A stretch of DNA of 51,409 nucleotides from Lachnospiraceae bacterium AM48-27BH (GCA_003478355.1 QUFC01000031.1:1-51409); one strand, 5' to 3'. Shown: positions 18,567-27,544, counted from the stretch's first letter. Program-made: numbers and translations. The notes: generated by a model not told the origin, from the letters alone.

Positions 18567-21500
18567 TGGAAGAACTGATGGAAAGAACACAGGGCAGTTC
18601 TGCTGTACCGGTGAAATCCTATGCTGATCTTGCACAGGGATATCAGACGGCTTTGAAGGTTGTTGATGATGTGATTTTAAAAAATTATATATCAGACCTT
18701 TCTAAGATGGAGATTGTGCCGTTAAGTGATCGTGTATTGAAGTCCAATATCCGGGATAATGTTCGTTTCTTTAAAATTAATGAAATGGTTTATGAGAAGG
18801 ATGAATTAGCCACTTATAAATTTGCCAGTGTATTTAACGCCTTATCCATTACCGATAGTGCAGTTTTTATTATTATCGACAGTGACGGAGTGAAAACAGA
18901 TTTTTATATGGGAGTCCGTTCGTTGGATGAATATCGGACGATTAGTTCCTTGAAAAATACTGTGGAAAATGCGATGAAAGGACAGTTCCCGGGGATTAAG
19001 ACCTTTGATGATTATACGATTGAGGATATGGAAAAGATTCTTGATCAAATGAAAGCGAAGAGTGTTTCTGCAGTTTCCTGTGTTGCGAACAATAAGGCCC
19101 ATGAACATACATCCAATCAGTCCTTTGTACAGGGTCTGGAAAAACTGGTCCAGTCCATGCAGGGGGAAAAATATACGGGAATAATTATTGCCAATGGTAC
19201 GTCACAGTCACAGTTGAGAGAACTGCGTAAAGGGTATGAAAATGTCTATACCCAGTTATCGGCGTTTGCCTCTACCCAGGTAAATTACACCAGCAATAAT
19301 GCTTTTAATTATTCCGTTGCAGAGACAAAAGGAAACAGCAAGGCAACGACCCATACGACGAATTATTCTGAGACGCAGAGTGAATCGAATACAAATGGAA
19401 CATCCGTTTCTCATGGGGAATCGCAGGAGAGTGCAGCGGGAAAAACAATTAAAGGTGTTGCGTCTGCGGCATCTTTACTGGGTGCTGTTTTAGGTGGTCC
19501 AGCCTTGGCAGCAGGAGTTGTTATTTCTGGCGGCTTGGTATGTTAGGCTCAGTGGTAAGTAAAAATATATCGGATTCAACATCGAGGAATGAATCCATTA
19601 CTAAGGGCCTTTCCACAACAGATGGATACAGCGATGGGGTAACCAATACCACGAACTACAGCAGTTCCAAGACAGAAGGACAGACCAAGGGGATGTCAGA
19701 GGGAATGACGCTTACCCTTCATGATAAATCCATTGAAGATATCCTGGAGCGGATTAATAAACAGTTAAAGCGTATTGATGAGTTTGAAAGCCTTGGAATG
19801 TATGAGTGTGCTGCGTATTTTCTTTCTGATAACCAGTATGCGGCGGAGGTAGCGGCATCTACCTATAAAGCGCTGATGCGGGGAGAAAATTCAGGCGTTG
19901 AAATTGCCGCGATCAATTCGTGGGGACAATTCCAGCAAGAGAAGACAATGATGATCGCACAGTATGTGAAAAATTTTATCCATCCAGTTTTTAAATACCA
20001 GGGACCGACAGGAAATATCGAAGTGACTCCCTGTTCTCTGGTCAGTGCGAATGAACTGGCGATTCATATGGGATTGCCAAGACATTCCGTATGCGGGCTG
20101 CCAGTGATCGAGCATTCTGATTTTGGAAAAGAGATCGTGACTTATGATGGAATAAAACATACCAATGGAATTAATCTGGGCAAAATATTCAATATGGGAA
20201 GCGTTGGGAAAAGCAAGGTCACACTTGATCCGGACAGTTTGACCATGCATACGTTTGTAACCGGTTCAACAGGTTCTGGCAAAAGTAATACCGTATATGA
20301 AATTCTGCGTCAGCTGGACAATTTTGGTGTCCATTACCTGGTCATTGAACCGGCTAAGGGAGAATATAAAAATATTTTTGGCCAGTTTGCGGATGTGAAG
20401 GTTTACAGCACCAATCCAAAGGTTGCGGGTCTCCTGAAAGTGAATCCATTTAGTTTTCCAGAAGGAATTCATGTTTTGGAGCATATGGACCGGTTGGTGG
20501 AGATCTTTAATGTGTGCTGGCCGATGTACGCAGCGATGCCTGCGATCTTAAAGGAAGCCATGGAGCGGGCGTATGTTTCAACTGGATGGAACATCAATAC
20601 TTCAGAAAACACAGCAGAGGGACGCTTCCCTAATTTTGCTGATTTATTGGAGCAGATCGAACTGGTAATCGATGAGTCTAAGTATTCCGCAGATAGTAAG
20701 GGCGATTATTCTGGAGCGCTTATGACGAGGGTGCGTTCTTTAACAACCGGGTTAAATGGTCAGATATTCTGTGGGGACGAGATTAGTAATGGAGATTTGT
20801 TTGATAAGAATGTGATCGTTGATTTGAGCCGTGTTGGCTCAGCAGAGACGAAATCATTGATCATGGGCCTGCTTGTCATGAAGCTGAACGAATACCGAAT
20901 GGATTCTGGAAGAATGAATTCTTCATTGAGTCATGTTACGGTTCTGGAAGAGGCTCATAACCTGTTAAAGCGCACATCAACAGAACAAGTGTCCGAGGGA
21001 GCGAATGTTCTTGGAAAGTCAGTAGAACTGCTGGCAAATTCTATTGCTGAGATGAGAACTTATGGAGAGGGATTTGTGATCGCAGATCAGGCACCGGGTT
21101 TACTGGATATGTCAGTAATCCGCAATACAAACACCAAGATCATTCTCCGGCTGCCAGAGAAAACAGACCGGGAGTTGGTGGGATATGCTGCTGGACTGAG
21201 AGAGGATCAGATCCCGGAATTAGCAAAACTGAAAAAGGGTGTTGCTGCAGTATATCAGAATGACTGGGTTGAGCCCGTTCTGGTTCAGGTTAATAGATGT
21301 GAGATACAAGAAAAAAATTATGTGTATGAAGGTGATGAGGTATATACAGATACGACAGATTACCGGAAACAGGTGATATATTTTCTGATTCAGGGCCGAT
21401 TAAATGAAAAACTGGATTTTGATATCCCTACAGTAGAAAAAGGATTTAAAAAGTTAGGATTGTCTGCTCGGAATGAAAAGCTGATAGAAGATCTTCTGGA

Positions 21501-21816
21501 TGAGTACAACGAGACGGAAAAACTTGATTTGTGGAAGGATGGCAGTTTTAGAAGACTTTCCCGGTTGGTAACGGATATCCTGGATACCAGAAAAAAGGTA
21601 GAACGGGCAGTTGTTTCTGCAAAGGATAATTCAGAATTGACTTCAGACTTAAAAAAGATGATCGACCAGTTGATTCCTGAGGTCAATGAAGAGGCTGCAC
21701 TTACATTATGCCAGTGTTTTATGAAAGACATGAGTGCGCAGGAAGACGAATCTGAGATTCGGAGGAACATCTACAAGTATTGGTTTGATTCTGTAAAGGA
21801 GGGCACGATCCTATGA
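18566..21816 (+). CDS. HerA/DUF87-type ATPase with N-terminal extension and hydrophobic segment; frame broken by a 1-nt deletion
   Basis: Two overlapping frames (18566-19546 and 19540-21816) give one protein of about 1,083 aa if one G is added at 19537-19538, turning GGLVC-stop into GGLGMLG. The N-terminal about 240 residues are an unrecognised domain. Then come Ser/Thr/Asn-rich stretches on both sides of a Gly/Ala-rich hydrophobic segment (about 295-335). The motor domain has Walker A GSTGSGKS near residue 567 and Walker B VLEEAH near 791, typical of HerA/DUF87 translocases. A helical C-terminus follows. HerA ATPases pair with nucleases in several defence systems, and a nuclease-like gene overlaps the stop here (ATGA). 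Alternatively the two frames are separate proteins, with ATG 19540 coupled to the first stop. Confidence 0.82.
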
Positions 21817-22316
21817 TTGGCGGGATGAATGGTCTGAAAGAGACGAAGGATATAGCGGCCGGAAAATTTGCCGAAAGTTGGCTTGCGAAACAAGTGGACA
21901 AGGTAGAATTCGCAAGTAAGAATTATGATGCTCCTATTGTGAAAGAAGTGGGAGAACCAATCAAAAATAAGGTAGACGGCCTGGCAAGGGAAAAAGAAGT
22001 AAGAGAAGAATTAGAGAAGAGATACCCTGAGGAGGAAGGCTATCAGATTATTTCTGAGGCATATCTCAGAGATAAAGATGGAAACATTGTCAAAGATCCA
22101 GTTACCGGTGAGGCCAGACGTATTGATTATGTAGTTGTCAAGGATGGAAAAGTTGTAGATTCCATAGAGGTCACTTCCCAAACAGCAGATAAAACCGAGC
22201 AGACAGCGAAGGAAGAACGGATACGGGAAGCAGGAGGAACTTATATCCGGGATAAGGACGGCAATCTTGTAAAAATTCCCGCGCATGTACATACACGTAT
22301 TGAAAGGAGAGATTAA
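21813..22316 (+). CDS. Restriction-endonuclease-fold toxin-like protein
   Basis: The 167-aa protein resembles C-terminal nuclease domains of polymorphic toxins. A helix (REKEVREELEKRYP) leads to a strand with GEARRIDYVVV and then VVDSIEVTS. Asp105 and Glu119 fit the D...E-x-x core of a PD-(D/E)XK-like fold, although the usual Lys after Glu is replaced (EVT). An AKEERIREAGGTYI helix-strand follows, as in these toxins. Its ATG overlaps the ATPase stop (ATGA), so the two are translated together. It is inferred to be the nuclease effector of the HerA motor. DNA or RNA specificity cannot be judged. Confidence 0.65.
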   Translation: MIGGMNGLKETKDIAAGKFAESWLAKQVDKVEFASKNYDAPIVKEVGEPIKNKVDGLAREKEVREELEKRYPEEEGYQIISEAYLRDKDGNIVKDPVTGEARRIDYVVVKDGKVVDSIEVTSQTADKTEQTAKEERIREAGGTYIRDKDGNLVKIPAHVHTRIERRD

Positions 22317-22318
22317 AA

Positions 22319-22633
22319 ATGCTTGAGATATACGATAAGGCACAGTGGCACATCGATGCAGGTGAAAATTCTGAGGCAGTGATCCACAAGTTTGAGGCGG
22401 TATTTCAGTTTCTGAAAGCAAAAGGACTGCTCCAGAGAGAAGGGGAAGAAATGCTTGAGATTGGAATTGATAGCAGTATTTCCCTTCATGAGAGAATGGT
22501 AACGGAAAAAGGAAGAGAGTTTTTAAAGACCTGCTATGATAAAGTGATTGACCAGGGAGCTGATACAATTGCGGACGGATTGGCGCGAGAGTATGATGCA
22601 TTTGAGAAAAATGCTGGATTTTCTGGAAAATAA
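22319..22633 (+). CDS. Small acidic protein, last gene of the operon
   Basis: This 104-aa acidic protein is not a family I can name. It lies 2 bp after the nuclease-like gene, with GAAAGGAGA upstream. It is mostly helical with one SISLHERM stretch. Its size, acidity and position after a toxin-like nuclease suggest an inhibitor or immunity protein. A structural subunit is equally possible. A strong terminator follows. Confidence 0.65.
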   Translation: MLEIYDKAQWHIDAGENSEAVIHKFEAVFQFLKAKGLLQREGEEMLEIGIDSSISLHERMVTEKGREFLKTCYDKVIDQGADTIADGLAREYDAFEKNAGFSGK

Positions 22634-22645
22634 CAGGTATTGAAA

Positions 22646-22702
22646 AATGGAGATTTTTAAACACGCATGTAAAGTGTTTATAAATCTCCATTTTCATTTT
22701 TT
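22646..22702 (+). terminator. Terminator of the GTPase/HerA operon
   Basis: A 19-bp stem with one mismatch (22646-22664 with 22674-22692) is followed by TTCATTTTTTG. It marks the 3' boundary of the seven-gene operon. Confidence 0.85.
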
Positions 22703-22735
22703 GACAGTTTACTTTTGCGCTCAAATAAAAGATAA

Positions 22736-23035
22736 TTTAAGCGTAAAAATATCAAGAAAACCAATAAAGAGGTCCATTACGCAAAAGATGATACCTTACA
22801 GATGGGGGCCTGTGAAGTTACTTTCAGCAGTGGAAATTTAGTTCGGGCGTATGACAAAAAACGATGTATTTGTGATATGATCAGGGAATGGAAAAAATAT
22901 GATGTTCAGGTATTTCAGACAGCAATGAAAGAGTATATGGCATCAAAAGATAAAAATGTGTCATTGCTTGTGGAATATGCGGTAAAGCTTGATATCCGGG
23001 ATAAAGTTATGATGTATGTGGAGGTACTGGTATGA
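22736..23035 (+). pseudogene. C-terminal remnant of an AbiEi-type antitoxin (type IV toxin-antitoxin)
   Basis: The open frame of about 100 codons has no proper start. It carries the conserved end of AbiEi antitoxins: MGACEVTFSSG, VRAYDKKRCICDMIR, FQTAMKEYMASKDKN, then LLVEYAVKL. The winged-helix DNA-binding N-terminus is missing. The stop overlaps the start of a toxin remnant in the normal AbiE arrangement. Confidence 0.75.
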
Positions 23036-23067
23036 TTCATACTGCGAAGCAATTGGATTTGATATAG
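23032..23067 (+). pseudogene. Start of a lost AbiEii toxin
   Basis: The ATG overlaps the antitoxin stop (ATGA) and opens with MIHTAKQLDLI, matching the usual MI-x-TA-x-QL start of AbiEii nucleotidyltransferase toxins. The frame then stops at codon 12 and the rest is absent. The AbiE system is therefore dead here. Confidence 0.6.
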
Positions 23068-23095
23068 AATGTATTCAAAAGTCTCTTTAAGAGAT

Positions 23096-23130
23096 TAGGA
23101 GACGGCCTGTTGCGAGGCCGCCTTCTATTG
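23096..23130 (-). terminator. Probable hairpin terminator of the WYL gene
   Basis: GACGGCCT and AGGCCGCC arms, with mismatches, lie just beyond the WYL stop in the convergent interval. The stem is imperfect and no clean T-run follows on the minus strand. Confidence 0.4.
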
Positions 23131-23141
23131 TCTAAAATAAA

Positions 23142-24074
23142 TCATGAAAGTATTTTTACATAATCTCCTTGGCTGTTCAGCCACATGGTTAATCCAATCG
23201 ATCCGAAAACTTCAACATCCACCAGATAGCTTCCATCTTTCTGTTTTACGGCTTTGGCAGTGGGCAGGCGGTCTAAAACGGCATTAATATCCGGTCCAGT
23301 GTAGAGAAACTGTTTTTTTTGCAGTTTGCCGCCGTACATGAATGGAATCCGTTTACGGAATTCCCCTTCTTCAAAACGGTCGCGATATGGAATGGAGAAG
23401 GATTCATCAGTGATTTGATAAGTTTGAATCCGGTCAATCCGGTAAATGGTTGGGTAACCGGGATGAAGTTTTTCATTATCCCCATAGTAAGCAATCAAAT
23501 AAAAATAGTATTCTGAGCAAGTAATTCCGAGCGGTTTGACAAAGACCTTTGAGATAGAACCATTGGTTTTCTGGTATTCTATATGGACGAGCTTCTGGTG
23601 GTAGACAGCAGAGCTGAGATTCCAGATCATATCGATCAGACATTTCCCATGATGGGGTTCCACATAATGGAACAATTCGTTGCGCAGCAATTCGGACATT
23701 TTCTTTTTTTCTGCGGTTGGAAGGCAGGCATCCACCAGTTCCAGAATAATTTTTTCTATTTCGGCTTTAGAAAGAGAACGATTTTCCAGCAAGATTTTTG
23801 AGACGGCGAATAATTCCGCATTGCTAAGGGTGACGGTTCTGGAATTGACTAACCGGAATCCACCGATAGTACGGTCATAAATAACATCAGCCGTTTCGCC
23901 ATGTCTGGTTGCCTGATTGGAACAAAAATCACGGATGGAGTCAATATCGCGTTGGATCGAGCGGGTAGTAACACCATATTCCAACGCTAATTTATCTTTA
24001 TGAAGAACTTCTCCCGTCAAAAGACGGCTGTAAAGTTCCAACACGCGGTCGTGTTTTTTTGTACTTTCACTCAA
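23142..24074 (-). CDS. WYL-domain transcriptional regulator (HTH plus WYL)
   Basis: The 310-aa protein has an N-terminal DeoR/HTH_11-like helix-turn-helix (about 10-70, with TTRSIQRDID) and a central-to-C-terminal WYL domain (about 150-240, with KPLGITCSEYYFYLIAY), then a WCX-like end. WYL proteins sense nucleic acids or nucleotides and often control defence loci. The start is TTG at 24074 with a GGGGG site 10 nt upstream. The gene faces the GTPase/HerA operon, and its promoter carries the same palindrome as that operon. It is probably both autoregulated and the operon's regulator. Confidence 0.9.
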   Translation of the reverse strand: MSESTKKHDRVLELYSRLLTGEVLHKDKLALEYGVTTRSIQRDIDSIRDFCSNQATRHGETADVIYDRTIGGFRLVNSRTVTLSNAELFAVSKILLENRSLSKAEIEKIILELVDACLPTAEKKKMSELLRNELFHYVEPHHGKCLIDMIWNLSSAVYHQKLVHIEYQKTNGSISKVFVKPLGITCSEYYFYLIAYYGDNEKLHPGYPTIYRIDRIQTYQITDESFSIPYRDRFEEGEFRKRIPFMYGGKLQKKQFLYTGPDINAVLDRLPTAKAVKQKDGSYLVDVEVFGSIGLTMWLNSQGDYVKILS

Positions 24075-24108
24075 TGTTCAATATCCCCCTCTTGTATAAT
24101 CTTTTTTT

Positions 24109-24140
24109 ATCATAGCACAGGTAAATGACATATCGTGTCA
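24109..24140 (-). promoter_or_regulatory. Promoter and palindromic operator of the WYL gene
   Basis: Read on the minus strand, TGACA-CGATA-TGTCA is followed after exactly 11 nt by TATGAT. The layout is identical to 13781-13812, with the palindrome in the -35 position. It ends 35 bp upstream of the WYL start codon. Confidence 0.7.
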
Positions 24141-24307
24141 TAGTATGTGATATTCTAAAAATTTCCCAACATTGTAAATAATGCTGATAATCAAATAATA
24201 CGACAAAACAATGCTAATAGCAACTTTAAAAACATTTCTGAACCGATAAAATGATAAGTGATAGAGAAAGTATGTTCGTGATCGTATGAAGAGATTGGGG
24301 GAAGCCG

Positions 24308-24646
24308 ATGGGTGAGATTGATTATAAAGAGATAGGAAACAGAATTCGCGTTGCCAGAATAGCATCGAATCTCACCAGAGAAGAGGCCGCAGAGCGATGT
24401 GGAGTTACCAGTTCCTATTATGGTAATCTGGAGCGTGGAGACCGGAGGATGAGTCTGGATACGCTGGTGCGTGTGTCGGAAGGACTTGATCTGTCACTGG
24501 ATCTGTTGGTGTATGGGAAGGGAAAAGAGGGAAAGGATGAATTATCTGCGATGCTGGCAGAGATTCTTCACCGGTATGGAGAAAAACAATTGGAAAGGTA
24601 CTTGGAAGTGATCCGGGCGTTGAGTGGAATTGCGGATAAGTTGTAA
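24308..24646 (+). CDS. XRE-family (Cro/CI-type) DNA-binding protein
   Basis: The 112-aa protein has an N-terminal lambda-repressor-like helix-turn-helix (about 8-65, with TREEAAERCGV and YYGNLERGDRR) and a short helical C-terminus. The ATG follows GGGGGAAG. It is monocistronic with its own terminator. Its targets are unknown; it is not evidently linked to the WYL regulon because its upstream region lacks the palindrome. Such small repressors are common on mobile or defence islands. Confidence 0.88.
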   Translation: MGEIDYKEIGNRIRVARIASNLTREEAAERCGVTSSYYGNLERGDRRMSLDTLVRVSEGLDLSLDLLVYGKGKEGKDELSAMLAEILHRYGEKQLERYLEVIRALSGIADKL

Positions 24647-24648
24647 AA

Positions 24649-24678
24649 GGGCCGTTCAGAAATGAGCGGTCTTTTTTA
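24649..24678 (+). terminator. Intrinsic terminator of the XRE gene
   Basis: A GGCCGTTCA / TGAGCGGTC stem with a GAAA loop is followed by a run of T. Confidence 0.8.
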
Positions 24679-24786
24679 TACCAGCGGAAAAATAGTGGTG
24701 GAACTTGCTATTTCCTGGATGCGATGATAAGATGGACATATACATGTATATTATTGCAGCGAATCGTAGGAAGGAAGTGTGCGGTC

Positions 24787-26373
24787 ATGGGAATTTTTGT
24801 AAATCCTGGGAATGTGGCGTTTCAGGTTGCGTTAAATTCAGAAATATACGTCGATAAAACCGGTCTGTTAAATTATACAAACCGTGTTATGGATACAACT
24901 TCTAAATTTATCTGTAACAGTCGTCCACGCAGGTTTGGAAAATCCATTACTGCAGATATGCTTACTGCCTACTATGGCCGTGGATGCGATTCGAAAGCCA
25001 TGTTTTCTGACCTGGAAATTGGAAAAAGTGTAGAATTTCAGTGGCATTTGAATCAGTATGATGTCATTCATCTGGACATACAATGGTGCCTGGAACCTGC
25101 TGGTGGGGCTAAAAGAGTATTGGCTTACATTGCGGAGAAGACGATTAAGGAACTGAGAGAGTATTATCCACAGAAATTGCCAGAAACGATCGCATCTCTT
25201 CCGGAATCCCTGTCCCGGATCAATGCGGCAACAGGAAAGAAATTTATTGTGATCATTGATGAGTGGGATGTTCTGATCCGCGATGAGGCGGCTGATAAAC
25301 AGATACAGGAAGAGTATATTAATTTCTTACGTGGCCTTTTTAAGGGAACGGAGCCGACAAAATACATCCAGCTTGCCTATCTTACGGGAATTTTACCGAT
25401 CAAGAAGGTGAAAACGCAGTCGGCCCTTAATAATTTTGATGAGTTTACCATGCTGGATGCGAAGATTTTTGCGGATTATATAGGTTTTACAGAATCAGAG
25501 GTATCGGAACTTTGTCAAAAGTATGAGGTGGATTTTAATGATGTAAAACACTGGTATGACGGCTATCTGCTGAGAGGGACGCAGGTTTATAATCCGAAAG
25601 CAGTTGTGGAGATCCTGAAATGGAAGCAATTTCAGAGCTACTGGTCCGATACCAGTTCCTATGAAGTTGTGGTGCCGTTGATTAATATGGACTTTGATGG
25701 GTTGAAAACGGCGATTATCGAAATGCTGTCGGGGGCATCTGTCAGTGTCAATGTAAAGTCATTTCAGAACGATACGGTAAGTTTTTCCAATAAGGACGAT
25801 GTGCTTACTTATTTGGTCCATCTGGGGTATCTGGGATATGATCAGAATAAAAAGATGGCTTTTGTTCCCAATGAGGAGATCCGACAGGAACTTACAGCAG
25901 CGGTTGAGAGTACGAAATGGAATGAGTTCCTTTCATTTCAGCGGGAATCGGAAGAATTGCTGGATGCAACGCTGGATATGGATTCTGATACAGTTGCGGA
26001 GAAAATAGAGAAAATCCATATGGAGTACGCGTCGGCTATTCAGTATAATAACGAAAATTCTTTAAGCAGTGTATTGGCGATTGCTTATTTAAGTGCGATG
26101 CAGTATTATTTTAAACCTGTCCGGGAAATGCCAGCGGGGCGCGGATTCGCGGATTTTGTATTTCTTCCGAAGCCAGAATATGCGAAAAATTATCCTGCGC
26201 TGGTGGTAGAGTTGAAGTGGAATAAAACGGCAGAAACAGCCATGCAGCAGATAAAAGAAAAAAAATATCCGGAGTCGGTGGCGCATTTTTCAGGGGATAT
26301 TTTATTGGTGGCCATCGATTATGATAAAAAGACGAAGGAACATCAATGTCGGATTGAAGTTTATAAAAAATAA
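24787..26373 (+). CDS. AAA-ATPase-like protein with C-terminal PD-(D/E)XK nuclease domain (DUF1703 type)
   Basis: The 528-aa protein opens with the family's N-terminus (IFVNPGNVAFQ and YVDKTGLL). It has a Walker A-like RPRRFGKS at 46-53, a Walker B-like VIIDEWDVL, and a C-terminal nuclease-like segment with GFADFVF and VVELKW (Glu near 475). The order matches AAA-ATPase_like plus PDDEXK_9. The biological role of the family is unsettled; it expands in gut anaerobes and is often next to mobile elements. The ATG at 24787 has AGGAAG upstream and is preferred to an in-frame start at 24724. A fragment of another member lies at 13573-13695. Confidence 0.88.
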   Translation: MGIFVNPGNVAFQVALNSEIYVDKTGLLNYTNRVMDTTSKFICNSRPRRFGKSITADMLTAYYGRGCDSKAMFSDLEIGKSVEFQWHLNQYDVIHLDIQWCLEPAGGAKRVLAYIAEKTIKELREYYPQKLPETIASLPESLSRINAATGKKFIVIIDEWDVLIRDEAADKQIQEEYINFLRGLFKGTEPTKYIQLAYLTGILPIKKVKTQSALNNFDEFTMLDAKIFADYIGFTESEVSELCQKYEVDFNDVKHWYDGYLLRGTQVYNPKAVVEILKWKQFQSYWSDTSSYEVVVPLINMDFDGLKTAIIEMLSGASVSVNVKSFQNDTVSFSNKDDVLTYLVHLGYLGYDQNKKMAFVPNEEIRQELTAAVESTKWNEFLSFQRESEELLDATLDMDSDTVAEKIEKIHMEYASAIQYNNENSLSSVLAIAYLSAMQYYFKPVREMPAGRGFADFVFLPKPEYAKNYPALVVELKWNKTAETAMQQIKEKKYPESVAHFSGDILLVAIDYDKKTKEHQCRIEVYKK

Positions 26374-26396
26374 ATAAGTCTAGTATGTTTCAAAGG

Positions 26397-26440
26397 ATAG
26401 AAGGATTGATCACGATTATATGGATCAATCCTTCTATTTT
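26397..26440 (+). terminator. Intrinsic terminator of the AAA-ATPase-like gene
   Basis: A perfect 15-bp stem (26397-26411 with 26423-26437) is followed by TTTT. Confidence 0.85.
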
Positions 26441-26459
26441 CATAGGAATTTTCATAGAA

Positions 26460-26491
26460 TGACAGGAAATGTCTATGCAGAGTCTTAGGAT
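26460..26491 (+). promoter_or_regulatory. Third candidate WYL-type promoter/operator
   Basis: TGACA-GGAAA-TGTCT (one mismatch from the palindrome) is followed after exactly 11 nt by TAGGAT. It lies 33 bp upstream of a 59-aa ORF. Spacing and layout equal those at 13781 and 24140. Weaker than the other two because both the palindrome and the -10 box are imperfect. Confidence 0.5.
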
Positions 26492-26524
26492 AAAAGTAGA
26501 TCTTGAAAAGGAGATGGAAAAGAA

Positions 26525-26704
26525 ATGAAGCAGTACAAGGTCTCGGTCTTGAGGATTGGGTCGGTTCTGGTCTGGGCGGAGGATGCGTGGGAGGCGAAGG
26601 AGAAGGTTCAAAGGTTATCTATGAACCGGTTTCATTGGTTGTCAAAGGAGGATGGGATTCCGGAGGATTATCTGATTACGGGTGTTGAAGAGTGTAGGGC
26701 TTAA
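26525..26704 (+). CDS. Small protein of 59 aa, unrecognised
   Basis: ATG at 26525 to TAA at 26702-26704, with AAAGGAG about 12 nt upstream. The product begins MKQYKVSVLRIGS and ends with ITGVEECRA. It has a plausible globular composition, with Trp and aromatic residues. It lies behind the third copy of the shared promoter and 36 bp before the next gene, so both may form one transcript. It is too short for family assignment by eye. Confidence 0.6.
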   Translation: MKQYKVSVLRIGSVLVWAEDAWEAKEKVQRLSMNRFHWLSKEDGIPEDYLITGVEECRA

Positions 26705-26740
26705 AGAGGTTAAAAATAAGAAAATAGTTGGAGGTACGTT

Positions 26741-27538
26741 ATGCTGTTTACAGATATGTTTGCACAGACAGGTAAGGATATAGGAGAGATTTTGCATGAT
26801 CTTGGAGAAGAGGAAGTAGAGAAACGGTGGAATGAAGAGAACAGGATCAGACAGGAAAGAACCATAGATATGGGGAAATTGATTGAGATCGCTGATGCGG
26901 CGGTGGAAGAAAAGAATGCCGCAATGCAGCGGGCGGAGGAGTATCTGGATTCGATTACTGATCAGAAGAGCGTGAAAAAATGCATCATGAATATGCTGGA
27001 ATATACATTTACGCTGGGCATGAAAGGAAAAAAGTCTAATTATTTCGATGAGGACCGGGAAGTGAATTATAGGGAAATAGAAAAAATGATTTTGTCCAAT
27101 CCGTATGGTTCAGAAAAATCCCAAAAAGCCATTGGGAAAGTGGCGAGAGAGGTGGATAGGATCTGCGTCTATCTTACCAATCCGAGAAAATTTGAAGAAA
27201 CAGGATATGAGGCCGGATACCAGTTGGGAATGGGATCGGATTTTCGGTTTGTGGTATGGGCTTGTGTACATGCATTTCTGATTCCGGGCCTGATTACAGA
27301 TTATGAGCAGATCAAGGCTATGATGGATGTTCAGATTTCCATGGAAGCACGCCGTTGGAATAAAAATTTGGATAAAATGGAGGATGTTTCCAAAGCGACA
27401 AAAGAACTGTTTGTGATGGAGACTGTGATTGAGGGGCAGCGGTATACAGCGCCGATTCTGGAGAAGGCAGATGAGTTTGAACGGGTTTTGGAGAAGATCG
27501 CGGAAGATGGAAAGTTTGGGCTTTTTAAAATTGAATGA
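26741..27538 (+). CDS. Unrecognised 265-aa protein
   Basis: The ATG has GGAGG upstream. The product is acidic and mainly helical, rich in Glu, Lys and Met, without signal peptide or membrane segment. There is a coiled-coil-like stretch at about 45-75. I cannot assign a family. Its position downstream of a candidate WYL-regulated promoter suggests a cofunction with the GTPase/HerA operon, but this rests only on that promoter. It converges on mntP. Confidence 0.7.
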   Translation: MLFTDMFAQTGKDIGEILHDLGEEEVEKRWNEENRIRQERTIDMGKLIEIADAAVEEKNAAMQRAEEYLDSITDQKSVKKCIMNMLEYTFTLGMKGKKSNYFDEDREVNYREIEKMILSNPYGSEKSQKAIGKVAREVDRICVYLTNPRKFEETGYEAGYQLGMGSDFRFVVWACVHAFLIPGLITDYEQIKAMMDVQISMEARRWNKNLDKMEDVSKATKELFVMETVIEGQRYTAPILEKADEFERVLEKIAEDGKFGLFKIE

Positions 27539-27544
27539 TGATGA

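Noticed and set aside
19531..19546. Programmed frameshift in the HerA ATPase gene
   Set aside because: No slippery heptamer with a downstream stem is visible, and four other genes in the window show the same one-G loss, so a sequence error explains it better.
26503..26688. Gly-rich 61-aa frame starting at 26503
   Set aside because: The frame starting at ATG 26525 has the better-spaced ribosome site and a normal protein composition; the Gly-rich frame is its shadow.
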